Assembly (NCBI RefSeq): GCF_947179165.1
Contig: NC_077239.1
Span: 32,688,134 to 32,752,133, forward strand
Reading direction: 5' to 3'
DNA: 64,000 nt
Source: Solanum dulcamara
Taxonomy: Eukaryota > Streptophyta > Magnoliopsida > Solanales > Solanaceae
Shown: in pieces, positions 10,025-22,702 of the stretch
Layout: each line of letters starts with the position of its first letter
Position numbering within the stretch: position 1 is the first letter of the stretch
Notes under the pieces: model-generated
The model's database searches: none
Seen by the model: the letters and a program-made list of their open reading frames with translations, nothing else
What the model was told of the DNA's origin: nothing
Program-made: the position numbers and the translations under genes

Positions 10025-11000
10025 GGTAAAATAAAAGCAAGACCAAGAACCTATTCTCCTCCAATTGAAAGAAGATGCTATAAATAGAAAGTAATGGATT
10101 TCGCCGAAGGGGGAGATCAAGTGTTGAGTTACCAAGGTAGATTTTGTGTTTCATGTATTGATGTCTCTTAGACAGAGTCATGGTAGAGCCCATAAATTAT
10201 AATATTCAATTCATCCGGGCTCTACAAAGATATACCATGACTTGAGAGAAGTCTATTAGTGGAATGGTATGAATAGAGATATTGTAGAATTTGTTTCCAA
10301 GCGCCCGAATTGCCAACAAGTAAAAGTTGAGCATCAAAGGCCTTGTGGTGTAGCTTAGAACATAGAGTTTCTAGAATAAAAGTAGGAGAAGATCAATATG
10401 GATTTCATAACAGGTTTACTACGATCTTGCAGGCAACATGATTCTATTTGGGTGATTATGCATAGAATGACTAAATCAACCTACTTCTTGCCCGTAAAGA
10501 CTACAGATTCAACAGAGTTATGCAAGGTCATATATTCATGAGATAATCAGATTGCATGGAGTTTCCTTGTCTATCATCTTAGACAGAGGTACTCAATTTA
10601 TTTCATTGTTTTGGAAGTCATTTCAGAAAGGTTTAGGTTCAAAAGTAAACCTTAGTACTGCTTTCCATCTGCAAACAAATGGTCAGGAAGAACGTACAAT
10701 TCATACCCATGAGGATATGTTAACTTCCCGAGTTATCAACTTCAAATGTAATTAGAATAACCACTTGCTGTTTATTTGGATTGCTTATAGTAATAGTTTC
10801 CATTCGATCAGTCAAATGGCTCCAAATGAGGTTCTTTATGGGAGAAGATGTAGATCTCCAATTAGTTGGTTTGAGGTAGGTGAAGCTGGGTTGATAGGAC
10901 TCAATTTGGTTCATTAAGCTATGGAGAAAGTGAATATTATACAAGAGAGGTTGAAAACAACATAAAATTGCCAAAAATCTTACACCAATGTTAGAAAGAG
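10025..11000 (+). pseudogene. Integrase remnant (zinc domain and core), interrupted by solo LTR
   Basis: The zinc domain is present in fragments: SIHPG-like sequence near 10205 and a CPNCQQVKVEHQ-like tail near 10305-10335. The core is readable as open frame 10552-10755 with LDRGTQFISLFWKSF, then LSTAFHLQTNGQEERTI. The Asp of the second catalytic motif and the Glu of EERT are present. SSNSFHSISQMAP and YGRRCRSPISWFEVGEAGL follow at 10790-10895. The gene is cut at 11000 by a solo LTR and resumes at 13153. Confidence 0.9.
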
Positions 11001-13152
11001 TGTAAGAGCCTGAAAGTCGGAGAGTTGGAATCCAAAAGAAAATCTTCAAAAATTTTAGATGGACTCCAGCTTTACGAGTCATTCTACGACTCATAGATAG
11101 TCCCACGACTTATAAGGATGATTCATAGAGTGCACCCTGGAAGTTGATCATGACCAACCTCAAAGAAAGGTCCTACGACTCGTAATCCTCTAGAAAAGTC
11201 ATAAACACGACTCGTAAGTAGAATTTAGAGGCCATGTTTCAGAACTTCCTCAAGGTCGAGTCTACGACTTGATAGGACGATCCTTAAAAATTTTTATGGC
11301 ATAGAAATGACTCGTAACCAAAGTTTAGAGGCTCTCAAGCTTGCAGGTTCTGGGACCTATAGGATAGATCAAATCTACGACCTGTAAATGAGTTGATGAG
11401 TCATAATAACGACTCATTTGCAAACTTCAGAGACTTGAATTTAATCCATTTTCTTAGAACTGCAGGATGATCATCTTGACAACTCGTCATCTTCTATACA
11501 ACCTGTAGGGTCAATCCGTAGGTCAGTTTTAAAGTTTTAATGAAGGATATTTGGGTTATTTCCCAAATTTAGTTCAATGAACCTAGACACAATTATAGAT
11601 ACGTTCAAACCTACATCTATCCAATTCTTTGAAATTTCCCTCATTCTAAATTATTCTTCTAAAAATATCTAAGGCAAGGAACTCAATTCTGTCAAGGTTT
11701 TTCTTCAAGCTCAAGCTAGGGTTTTCATATTTCACCAAGGTTTCTTCTCAATCCTTAGTGATTTCAATCAAGGTATGTGGAGATTGATCTATGGGTTCCA
11801 TTCACCCATGGAGTATTAAATTTTTCTCAAGCTTTCTTTCATTTTACAATTGATTATGAACCCTAGTTTTGATAAATTCCATTGAGCTGTTTAAATTTCA
11901 TTTTAAATTGATATCAATGATTAATCAAAGCATGTTACTACATGAATTGCATCATTTTAAGTTGAATTATGGATAACCATTCATAAAGGTAATTTCAAGT
12001 TATGATTATGAAGTTAAAAATTATTTTCATGAGTTGACTATGAGTTTTAATGATTTTCAATGAAAGTTCTATCTTAAAGTTTGGACTATGATTTTAATTA
12101 TGAATTTAAGATGATGATCAATGTTATGATCAAAAAAGTTATTATGGTGTGATAAGTCCAATTCTCACACAATAATATTAAAGATGGTGATAAGTACAAT
12201 TCTCTCTGGAGTTATGGATTCCTATTATATTATGATCATGTTTTATTAGTTTTCATTGGGATATTGACTAAGCACCGAGAGGGCTTATAGGTGGGTTTTA
12301 GTTTGGTAACTCAATTATTTACACAAGGAAATCTTAGTAGCAACCTAAAGAACAAAATCTACGTTACCTATGTAAGATTGTCTTCATAGCATAGATAGTC
12401 GATTCACATATAGCACAATTGAGTTGGGTAGAGTACCATGATAGAGTATACCCCATCAAGGTAGCCTCCCCCTTCTCGATGAGGGTTTCATCCTATTTCA
12501 TGTAATATCTCGCATGGTCTTAGGTGTCGATTAAAAGTCTTATCCCACACAACTTAAATGTAAAGTTATGAGTTTATGATAAAGATTTATGATATGCATT
12601 GACCATGAGTTTCATATATTTCAAATTCTTTAAGCCTTGCTCATATGTTCATTATGATTGGTCATGCATATTGTGGCATATTGTTCCCGTGCATATCTCT
12701 TCATGCATATCTCACATACTTAGTACATACTAATACATATTTTGCCTATATTGTCTCATAATGTAAGGGTGGATGACACTCACGACCATCCTCTTCGTGG
12801 CTAGAGTTGCTTTAGATTTCAAGGAGTTGGCGATTTCTCATTCTATCGAGGAAATGACTTTGCTTCTCATTATTTACTTGACTTTTTATTAATTTATTCG
12901 GGTGATCTACGAGCTTGTCCAAAGGCCCCATCAAAGACTAGACTAGAGGCATGTTTAGACGCTATTGTGATATAGTCTGGTTGGCCATTGATTGAGTTTC
13001 TATCCCTTAGACCCTTTCCTTTGAGTTGTTACTTCTGCTGATATACTATGTTTCCTTACTTTATGTACGCGCTGTATTCTAAGATGGCTTGGTTAGGGTC
13101 CCTCGCATCCCAATCATCGTGTCGTGGCTTGGCCCTAGTTTGGGTCATGACA
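11001..13152 (+). mobile_element. Solo G-family LTR in integrase, target duplication AAGAG/AGGAG
   Basis: Starts TGTAAGAGCC and ends GGGTCATGACA, 2152 bp. The flanking 5-mers AAGAG (10996-11000) and AGGAG (13153-13157) differ by one base, fitting an old target duplication. The integrase reading frame continues on the far side as the next codons of the family. The first of its two conserved hairpins has lost its loop (near 12721); the second is at 12746-12766. Confidence 0.92.
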
Positions 13153-13640
13153 AGGAGAGACTTGGAGTTTTCAGTAAATGATTGGAAGTATTTGAAAGTT
13201 TCACCCACAAACAGTGTTATGATATTTTGGAAGAAAGGGAGGTTGAATCCTCGCAATATTGGTCATTACCAGATTATCGAGAGAGTTGGTAATGTTGCCT
13301 ATGAGCTAGCGCTCTCACTAGAGTTAGATGCCGTTCATCCAGTATTTCATATCTCCATGCTTAAGAATTTCTAAGGAGACCCTTCACTCATTATTCCTAC
13401 TGAAAACATTGGGGTGAAAGATAGCTTGTCCTATGAGGAGATTCCTATCCAAATTCTTGATCGTCAGGTTCGTAAATTAAGAACCAAAAAAGTTGCTTTA
13501 GTTAAATTTTTATGGAAAAATCAATTCATTGAGGAGGCTACTTAGGAAGCCGAGGAGGATATGGAAGAAAAGTACCTGCATTTATTCATCCCTCCTAGTG
13601 TTGATATTGAAGGTACTATTCCTATTTCCTATCTTTGAAT
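13153..13640 (+). pseudogene. Integrase C-terminus and chromodomain (continuation)
   Basis: Continues the integrase cut at 11000. It reads RRDLEFSVNDWKYLKVSP, then VGNVAYELALSLEL, then HPVFHISMLKNF up to a stop at 13372. In the same frame follow LSYEEIPIQILDRQVRKL, KVALVKFLWKNQ and EEDMEEKYLHLF. The last part is the chromodomain. Open frame 13048-13374 begins inside the solo LTR, so its first ~35 codons are LTR sequence; that start is accidental. Confidence 0.9.
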
Positions 13641-13780
13641 TAGTGGCTACTTGAGTTTTGAGGAATTGAGTGAGTTATTCTTGAATGTTGATGTTTTGAG
13701 TTCTAGCATTATATTCGTGCCCTTATGTAAACCTTGAATTGGTCATCATTCTAGGACGAATGATCCCTAGGGGAAGAAAT
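13641..13780 (+). promoter_or_regulatory. C element tail and polypurine tract
   Basis: Non-coding tail ending CTAGGACGAATGATCC, then CTAGGGGAAGAAAT, immediately before TGTAACACCC at 13781. The GGACGAATG...GGGGAAGA arrangement is the conserved purine-tract context, also seen at 32889-32913, 41610-41635 and 59640-59666. Confidence 0.8.
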
Positions 13781-14073
13781 TGTAACACCCTATGACTCAT
13801 CATAGTTTCTACGAATCTTAAGTGGGACTCATAGAGTCCAACACACAAAAAAATTTAATGAACTTGAGAACCCTTCTTAAAATCCCTATTGATGATCCAT
13901 AGGTTCTCCTATGAGCCATACAAAATGGCCCGTAGATCCACCCTTTGAAGAGCCCATAGGATTGTTCCTATGAGTTGTCAAGATGACCCTTAGAGTTGTC
14001 TACGGTCCGTAGAAGAGGATCATATGACCCCTTGACACTTAGTCAAATTTCAGTGGTCAAGGACCATTCCTAC
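13781..14073 (+). mobile_element. C-family LTR, fragment 1 of 4
   Basis: Starts TGTAACACCC after a purine tract. It holds CTATGAGTTGTC / CCCGTAGAAG-type motifs. Interrupted by a minus-strand solo L LTR; the left duplication CCTAC is at 14069-14073. Confidence 0.85.
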
Positions 14074-17000
14074 TCTCATGATCCAACCCCACAGGCCATG
14101 ACTAGGGTCCGATATGGATGCCCCATATACATATCTATCAGCTGTGGTCATATTGAACTGTAAATAAAATAATATCATGTAACAGAGCCTCACTGGGCGA
14201 TAACATTTTCATAAACATGTAGCCCTTTTTGTTTGTATCACAACATGACAGGGCACGCAAGCCGACAAGGCTGCCATGACACATTAACATATATCATATA
14301 TCATGTAGGCCCAGCTGATGCAAACTGACACACACAACCCACATATACATATGTCTACAGACCTCTAAGAATAGTAACAGCAATACACGGCGGGACAGGG
14401 CCCCCGCCATACCCCTGAATGCACAAATATATACATTAAGTGACCAGTATCAAATATTAGGCTCCAAAACAGTGAAGCACTTCCGACATAGTTGAGAGGA
14501 ACTCCTAAGTTGATGGATCTCCAGAAGGAACATCTGTACCTACGGGCATGAAATACAGCCCCCCCCCCCCCCGAGTAAAGCGGGGTCAGTACGATATATG
14601 TACTGAGTATGTAAAGCATAACACATCGTAACTGAGATCATAACTGAAATAGGGATGCAGGGGACAAGTATACTAATTAACAAATTACTGTACCTGCACC
14701 TTAGGACACGTAATCCTATACACCATCATATACTGTGCTCGACCCTCTAGTGAACTCGATGTTATAATCATATTCTCATATTCACATATCATCGTATCAT
14801 CATGCATTTCATTTTATCATATCATCATATACGGTATCACATCATCGTATATGGTATCATATCATCGTATACAGTATCATATTCTTGTACACAGTATAAT
14901 TTTATCACGCATGTCATCATATTACACCCAGTTCACTGCGAGGCTCGGGGTCACAATGTATCACTCTAATCTCATAAGCATGCCTACATAAAGTATCCAA
15001 CCCTTTAGTGAGGGACTCGGTGAATGGAGTGGTGTACGTCTATAGTGTACCATCATAATATTCATATGTACCCGGCTCTCTAAGGAGGGACTCTGTGTTC
15101 CTTCCTTATTTTGCCACATATACTATCACATTACAGCCGGCCCGGGACTTGGTGAATAATCATATCGTCATAACATATAACATATATCACACCTCACGTA
15201 CGACATCGTCTCCTCGTGCGTGGAACTATACACATCCAGCTCAGGATACGGTGAAAGAAGTAGTAAAACTGTGCACGATAACGTTCCCAGCCCATCGTGG
15301 GAGTCGAGGAAGGATGGGTTATAGTATGCACGAGTAGAGTAGTGAGAAACCATATGCAACGAAGTCATTATTTGAGACTCGATGAAATAGTCAAGTGAAC
15401 CATCACCTGAAGACTAGGGGAGTAATTATCCAAAGTACCCCTTTGGATGTCATTAGGGCTTACATCTGTTGGGGCTTCAGGTATCACAGACACACATCAA
15501 GATAATGCCACACCATTTATGCAATCAGAGATATAGTCTATGCAACCAAAACCACAATTTGTCTAGTCTAAGACTCAACTTATGCAATCAAAGGCATTTA
15601 TCATTTCAAATCCTTTAAAAAGAGGAGTAGGTACCTCCACATACTATTCATTATATAGCAGGCTCGAGAATAATAGTTTGACTACTTTCATACTCTTAAT
15701 GTTCAGAAGTGATTACAAGTCACGAGTTACTCTCAGAGCTCATAAATGGAATTACCTCTAAACCCATATCATATATCGTTTTACTAAAAATTAAGTCATT
15801 CTAAAGGAAAGAAAAGATAGGGTTTACATGTACTGGTTTTCATCACATAGAAGACTTAAAGGCAACGACTCAGCTATTGCAGGAGTTCTAATATCAAGAA
15901 GTAAATGAGAGTCTCGACTCATACTCAGGGATTTACGAATGGATTGAATCCCAAATATCATATACATAGCATTTATAGCTTACATCTAAGACATGCCAAA
16001 AGAAAAAAAGAATAGCTCTACATACTTATTCCAGAAACACGCCAAAAGAAAGCTTCACATACCTTGTCTGAGTTATTCCTTATCCTGTTCGCCTCGTCGT
16101 CCTTTAAACCTATCCAACAGGAGAGTAATATGCATATCAACTCTTCTTAACTTTCCAGCATCTTAGGTTACACCTTAGTATTAATGGAATCTATTTCCTT
16201 AGTCGTTTCCTCGACTAGTTCTTTAGTTTGTTAAGGCGTTAACCAAAATTGGGAAGCACCTCCCCTACAATGTGTCCTATCCGAATTTCTAATTAGGTCC
16301 CTAAGACCTACATCCAACCAACAACAACCTGCAGCAATTCACACCAATAATATACAACATAAACTCCAAACGACTTATTCAAAATTACAATATCACAATA
16401 GGGCGTCTAGCCTTTATTTTGTAATGCCTTTAATTATACGCAACGGGGGGTCATGTGGCTTCGACCAGTAGCACCCTAACCCAAATTAGAACATATTTAG
16501 GCCCTGCAACAACAAGCCACACCCTTGCAGCAGCACCTCACAAGAGCAATACTTTATTTCGACGACAATTCAACTATAGCGACTCCAATTTAGTTTGTCT
16601 TCAACGCCCAGCATTTCTATACTATTTTCACATTTCCAGCCACACACAAGGTGTATAATACACTCCATAACAATAAAATAAATTCCAAATTGAAAGGATA
16701 AACATTACCTTACCCGAAATTGGCCAAAATTGTCAAATCGCAACTCGGAAATTCTTCAAACGCGCTGAACTTGAGCGGGCTGTTTGTGCAACTTCCTCTC
16801 TGCCCCAAATTAGATTTTCTCATTATTAAACATTGTCATATAACCACGGGATACCATAACTAATTAATTCACAGAATGAAACGCGGAGGCTTACCTTCAA
16901 TAGGCCTAACCCGTAGTCTCTCTCTCTTGTCTCCAACGTTTTTCTCTTCTTCTTTCTTCCAAGTTTCCAATTATAAAGCTGAAGTTTTGGTTCCGTAGAC

Positions 17001-17717
17001 ATCGTAAAATACATATATACATATCCACGTGCTTAAGGAATACCGTATATAATTAATTCACAGAGGAAAGTTGGAAAACTTACCTTTAAGCTTCCAAAGC
17101 CATGGCTGCCTCTCTCTCACGTTTTCTCCCTATGCTTAGCTGATGATTTTGGATAATTGAACAAATGAAGAGTCATATACACATATATATATATATATAT
17201 ATATGAGGTGACACGTGTCAGCCCCTAAGGGTGACACATGTCAGGCCCTTATTGGGCCACCTCAACCATGCGACCAATGGGGTGCTGCCACATGGCAGTG
17301 GGGTCCACCTCCCCAAGCAGGTGGGTCACCTGCCTGCTTGAGGTGCTTCCACGTGTCACCCTTCTAGGCTTCCACGTGTCCAATTTTTTTTCCTCCCTCG
17401 TGGATTCGTAATCTCATCTTATTTTAAGAGCCTTATGTAATCCATGCTACGCAGGCTTGGTACGTACTCCAATAGCTTAAGTATGTAAGACTTTCAAGTT
17501 GGTAGCTTACGTAGGTAAATCGAGTCCTACGACTCATTACTTGGCCTCCAATTCCTTCCGGATTCTTATGATTCCATTTCCAACCTTCTCTACTACGGGG
17601 TATCACATCCTCCCCTCCTATGAGTCATTTTGATAGCATCGTAGCATATCCGGCTCACATGATAATGTCCAAGGAACTTATGAGACATTCTGAGTTTAAA
17701 AAGGGTGGGGTTTAACA
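14074..17717 (-). mobile_element. Solo L-family LTR, reverse orientation, target duplication CCTAC
   Basis: Read on the minus strand it starts TGTTAAACCCCACCC and ends near GGTTGGATCATGAGA, a mutated L terminus. It is flanked by a perfect CCTAC duplication (14069-14073 and 17718-17722). Length is 3644 bp. Its start resembles element J (CACCCTTTTTAAACTC). It contains a 14-base C run (14559-14572) where other copies have the C6/G6 hairpin, and an (AT)n run near 17182-17204. The first conserved hairpin survives at 14587-14605. Confidence 0.94.
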
Positions 17718-17722
17718 CCTAC

Positions 17723-17888
17723 AACCCGTAGAAGGATGCACAAGCCGTAGGAGTTGGTCCATAGACTCCACATTCAGAGGAGATTCTGAAACTTCTCCTA
17801 CGAGTTAGCAGGGCAGCCCGTACAACAGTCTATGACCTTTAGGAGTTGTTCGTAGACCCACTTTCCTAAATTCCAACAGGTCCTTAGA
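17723..17888 (+). mobile_element. C-family LTR, fragment 2 of 4
   Basis: Continues the C LTR after the CCTAC duplication, with the same Pu/Py-rich CCGTAGGAG / CTACGAG motifs. Ends where L element B starts. Confidence 0.8.
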
Positions 17889-18258
17889 TGTTACACCCCA
17901 TACTTTGGTACCTTGGAGCGCTTCTTAAGTTTCTGGGAAGGCTCTTAAGTTTCTTAGAAGTAGTCATGTGAGTCGGGTTATCTATAACGCTATCAAATAA
18001 TCCTAAGGAAAGGAGAACGAGATACTCCATATGAGAGAGGATTGGAAATAGGTTATAAGAATCCGAAAGAAGTTGGAGGTTAAGTAGTGAGTCTTAGGAC
18101 TCGACTTACTTTTGGAAGCTATTACTTGGGACATCTTACATACTAAGATACTTGAGTACACTTCGAGCTTAAGGAGCAAGGAATACATAGGCTCTTGAAG
18201 TGAGACGAGATTACGAGATCATGAAAGAGAAATAAGGAAACGACGTGCCTACTCGAAG

Positions 18259-18334
18259 CAAGTAGGTGATGCACCTACTTGGACCAGCAGGTGATGCACC
18301 TACTTAGGGTCAAGTAGGTGACACACCTACTTGA
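18259..18334 (+). repeat. Array of U3 palindromes
   Basis: CAAGTAGGTG-ATG-CACCTACTTG (18259-18281, 10-bp arms) is followed by two more GGTGATGCACCTACTT / AAGTAGGTGACACACCTACTT dyads. The same array lies in the 3' LTR near 23257-23332, and shorter forms lie at 26149-26197, 33295-33343 and 2560-2610. A G-box (CACGTG) follows at 18427-18432. A regulatory role is inferred. Confidence 0.7.
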
Positions 18335-20462
18335 GGTAGACCCCACTGCCACGTGGCAGTATATTGGAGGCTGCATGGCATGAGGTGGCACCCTAGGGGC
18401 TGCCATGTGTAACACCTAGGGGCTGACACGTGTCACCTCCAAAAGTGGTATATATATGCTAAAATTATGACTAAGGAAATAATTTTTCAGCATCTACACT
18501 TTAGGAAATTTGGAGAAAACTTGAGGGAGAGAAGAGAGAGTCACGACAGCCATAAGAACAAGGTAGGCCCTCCATTTTCTATCCGTCAATTAATTATTTA
18601 AGGTATCCCATGGATACATGACGGGGTTTAATCGCATAAAATTACTATTTGGGGCATAAAAGAAGGGACACGAATAGTGCTCAACTTTCACCATGTTAAG
18701 GAGTTTCTGAAGTTAATTTTCAGCAAGTTTGGGAAGCCATTTGTTAAGGTATGGCTTGGTTCTATTCTTTCACATTTTGGTAACTGTTTGGACATGATAT
18801 GAAGGTGTTAATAATTTAAAATCATGACTTGGAGAAGCACCAAATGTAAAACAAGAAGTCCGCGCAATTTCAGCAAGTTTGAAGGGTTTCCGAGGCGCGA
18901 TTTGGCGAGTTTGGGCCAATTTCGGGTAAGGTAAAGACTTTTCTTCCAATTTGAAGTTTATGGTGTTGTTATAGGGTGTATTAAACACCTTTTATGCTTA
19001 TTTAAGTGTAAAAATGTCATAGAAATGTTTAACGTTCGAAGCAACCTAATTTGAAGTTGCTATAGTTAAATTATAGTCGAAATAAGGTGTTGTGCATGTG
19101 AGGTGCTGCTGCAGGTGTCTAGTGTTGTGTTGCATGGCCTAAAAGTATTCTAAAATGAGTGTGGGAGCTTCTGGTTGCATACACCCAACCCTCCACTTCG
19201 TATAGTTAATGGTTTTGCAAAATGAAAACTAGAAACCCTATTTTGGTATCGTGGTTTCGGGTGAGTCTTTTACAGTTTGTGTTGTATTATGTTGGTGTGA
19301 ACTTCTTATATATGTGCTTCAGGTTGTTTTTGTTGGTTGTATGTAGTTATTAGTAATGTAATTGGAAATTCGGATAGGGCATATTATAGAGAAGGTGCTG
19401 CCCGATTTACGTTAACTCCTTAACTAGTTAAGGAACTAGTCGCGAAGGCGAGCAAGGGGTTGAGTTTTATGAATACTCATATGTAACCTAAGATGATGTA
19501 AAGATAAGGGTTGTTGATACTTGCATTACTTTCATGTTACCTAGTTTCAAGGAACGATGAGGCGAACAGGATCAAGAGTAACCCGTAAGAGGTATGTAAA
19601 GCCTGTCTCTCTTTTCTTTTGGGCATGTCTTAGATTTAAGTGACAAATGTTATGTGTATGAAGCCTAGGGTAATTTTATTCATGAGCTCTGAACATGATT
19701 CATGATTCATAATTCATGCTCACTTCTGAATGTTAAGACTCTTAAAGTAGTTAAGCTCCCATTCCTCAAGTTGTCTATATGCTGAAAAGTAGTGTAGGTA
19801 AAGCTAACGTTTCCTTCTTTTGGCATATCTTCAAGTTAAATAGTGAATGATATGAAATTGAGGGTAAAGCTACTCGTAAATTCCAAGTGTAATTCATAGT
19901 TCTTATGTACTCCTTGATGAAAGCACTCTTACAGTAATCAAACTAGGGCTTCTCAAGCCTTCCATACGTTAGAAAGGGATGAGTATGTGAAGCTACCCTT
20001 TCTTCTCTTTTGGCATGACTTAGATGTAAGTATTATGTATAGGAAATTGGGAGTTATTGCACTCTTAAAACTCTGAGTGTGACTTAAGGCTCTTGTTCAC
20101 TTCCTACTGGTTAGAACTCCTATAACAAGTTGAGTCATTACTTTTCAATTCTTCCATGTGATAGAGAGTGGTACATGTAAAGCTTGTCTTTTCCTACTTC
20201 TAGGAAGACTAGACTCTAGGTACTATAGAACATGGATCTGGAGATAGCTCCATTTATAGATTTTGGATGTAGCTCATGACTTGTACCCACTGTTGAATGA
20301 TAAGGGCCTTGAAGTAGTTGAACTATGACCCTTGAGCCTACTATAGGTTGAATAGTATTGGGTTGTGTAAGCTCTTATACCTAGGGGCTCTTGAACATGC
20401 TTTATGGTGATATCTAAGGGATGTTTGATATGTTGTAGAGTTTTACATGCACGTATATGCAT

Positions 20463-20725
20463 TATGATATATATGGATCGAGCCAAACGTACCTCGACAT
20501 ATCTTGCTATGTAAGGATCAGGCTGTACACTCCATGGCATGTTGTGCTGTTTACGGATTGGGACGTCGTACCTCGGCATTGTTATATGATATACGGATCG
20601 GGCCGTCGTACCTTGGCATTGTTATATGATATATGGATCAGGCCGTCGTTCCTCAGTATTTTTACAAGATATGTGGATTGGGCTGTCATTCCTCAGCGTG
20701 TACTTTGTATATACATGGATTGGAC
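20463..20725 (+). repeat. Degenerate ~40-bp tandem repeat in B 5' LTR
   Basis: About six units with the core GGATCGGGCCGTCGTACCTC then GGCATTGTTATATGATATA. The unit copy number differs in the other LTR of the same element (24243-24545 has one more unit). Confidence 0.8.
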
Positions 20726-21466
20726 TATACGTTCTACAGCGTTAATGGTATATATGTTCTTATGATGACAAAAGGATGTAGTTATTACACAAGTCCCCAA
20801 ATAGGCCAGATATAGTACGTGATGATAGCATGTATGCCTTTATTTTATAAAATATAGGTACGGTAGATGGCTAAATGTTATACTTGCCCCCTGCATCCCT
20901 ATTTCTGCTATTGTCTAAGTTATGATGTTTTATGCTTTATATATTCAGTACATATATCGTACTAACCCCCCTTTTCTTGGAGGGGAGGGAGGGGCTACAT
21001 TTCATACCCACAAGTACAGATGTTCATTTCAGGGATCCGCCAACTTAGGATTTCCACTCAGCTATGTCGGAAGTGCTCTACTTTTCTGGAGCCTAGCTTT
21101 TGGTGCTGACCTTCTAATGTATATATTTGTTTATTCAAGGGTACGACAGGGGCCCTGTCTCACCATATGTTACTGTTAATATTCTTAGAGGTGTGTAGAC
21201 ATGTGTGTGGGTTATACATGTAAGTGCTGTTAAGTTATATCTACGTGATGTATTATAAATATTAAGATACTATGGCAACCTTGTCGGCTTGCACACCCTT
21301 TCATGACAAGATACAAATGAAAGAGGCTACAGTCATATGGAAATGCTATGAACCACTAGGGTTCTTATGTATAGTTCTTATATTGATTGTTACATCTTAT
21401 AATTAAGTATACGAGGATCCAGGTCAGACCCCAATCGCGGCCTACGGAGTTGGGTCATGACAGAAG

Positions 21467-21478
21467 TGGTATTAGAAC
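21467..21478 (+). promoter_or_regulatory. Element B primer binding site (tRNA-iMet type)
   Basis: TGGTATTAGAAC lies four bases after the LTR end. It matches the plant initiator-Met tRNA 3' end complement (TGGTATCAGAGC) at 10 of 12 positions. Confidence 0.85.
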
Positions 21479-22582
21479 AGTGCGTCCATGGAGTGTCTAT
21501 AGACCGTGTCTAGTAGAGTCTTGTTTATCGGTGTGTTATGTACCACATCTATAAACAGGAGGCTACAAGACATTTAGGATGTTACCTTTCTTACATAACT
21601 AAGACGTGCGATAGAGCCGAGTCATAGGGAATGAAATTCCTCATACTAACCTATGGTTTCAGCAGAAGGACAACAACGATAAAATAAGGTAACTGATGAT
21701 ATTAGAAGTTACTAAGCATGCAGGTAAGTAAAGGCACAAAAGATATATGTCAGGTGAGGTATTGAAGTATAATTGGCATGAAAAGTTAAAAATAGAAAGG
21801 AAAAGTAGACAAGGCAGGATAACAGGTGCACTTTGAGTTGGGCAGATGAGGTAAGTCCACTATTTTTTTTACTGTTGCTGATATTGGGTGCCCTATGTGG
21901 CTACGGTATTATACGATATGAATATATATGTTGTCCTTGTGAGGCATTATTGGCATTTTCTATGTGCAGGTGTTGAGATAGTATGAAATACAGAGGAAAC
22001 TTTGCCCAAATTTTCCTAGAAATAAAAGGAGAATGATATATAAGATTGTAATATATCTTGAAAGGTCGATACTGGTGTGGTAAAATGAAGTTGGAAAAGA
22101 ATTGTGATCCTAAGAAGATGATTTAGAGATGACACCTAGATTTGGATAGAACGACATATTAAGGCACCGGCTGAGTTGATACATCGGGATAAATGGTGAT
22201 GAGTTAATTACTGATTAGGGTAAATGGAATGTGGCTTTAAATGCACTGCTACATTAAGGATATTACTCGAGTTCCAGTGTTCAAGACTGGAGTTGGTACT
22301 GTATATTGAGGATCTAAGCACCTCATGATTGTATTAAGGTTTCATACAAGGGTAACCTAAAGTATAGGTGATGTAAAGGAAGATATGGAAATAGCGCAAT
22401 ATACTAAATAGTTTGGAAAGGACTCATATGCATTTGGAAAATTAGAAATAAACAGACAATGACATGGATACACCCTAAAGGGGGGAAATGGACAAGAGAA
22501 GTTCAAGCATAAGATAAAATCAACTGACGCTATCATATATAAATGGGAATACTTAAACTTCAAATGAGATCCCATAAGGGGT
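21479..22582 (+). mobile_element. Element B non-coding interior with internal purine tract
   Basis: No open frame or recognisable gag/pol. 22200-22480 is similar to 30960-31230 in element A, sharing TGAATGGAATGTGGCTTT-like and ATGCACTGCTACATTA strings. CTAAAGGGGGGAAATGG (about 22475-22491) copies the terminal purine tract, about 100 bp before the 5S segment. The internal region of B is only 1423 bp, so B is strongly deleted compared with A (3673) and J (4071). Confidence 0.75.
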
Positions 22583-22683
22583 GGATGCGATCATACCAGT
22601 ACTAATGCACCAGATCCCATTAGAACTCTAAAGTTAAGCGTTCTTGGGCAAGAATAGTAATAGGATGGGTGACCTTTGGGAAG
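22583..22683 (+). ncRNA. 5S rRNA-derived segment inside element B
   Basis: GGATGCGATCATACCAGTAC, then TAATGCACCAGATCCCAT, then AAAGTTAAGCG (A box), then TAGGATGGGTGACC (C box), then TTTGGGAAG. This follows the plant 5S rRNA order from base 1 to about base 101 with roughly ten substitutions. The 3' 20 bases are lost and a chromodomain tail follows. Not part of a 5S gene cluster. It may still hold Pol III internal promoter elements. Confidence 0.92.
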
Positions 22684-22702
22684 CGAAAGAGGAAGGGAAA
22701 CA

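Larger units (their letters stand above)
17889..21462 (+). mobile_element. Element B 5' LTR (family L, subtype 3)
   Basis: Starts TGTTACACCCCATAC and ends GGGTCATGACA, 3574 bp, followed by a primer site. It diverges from the A and J LTRs along much of its length but keeps the U3 palindromes, the G-box, TTCGGATAGGGC(A)CATTATAG near 19370, and the end segment. No clear target duplication is seen: TTAGA precedes it and CTTTA follows the 3' LTR. Confidence 0.92.

Noticed and set aside
17884..17888. Target duplication for element B
   Set aside because: TTAGA on the left and CTTTA on the right do not match; none claimed.
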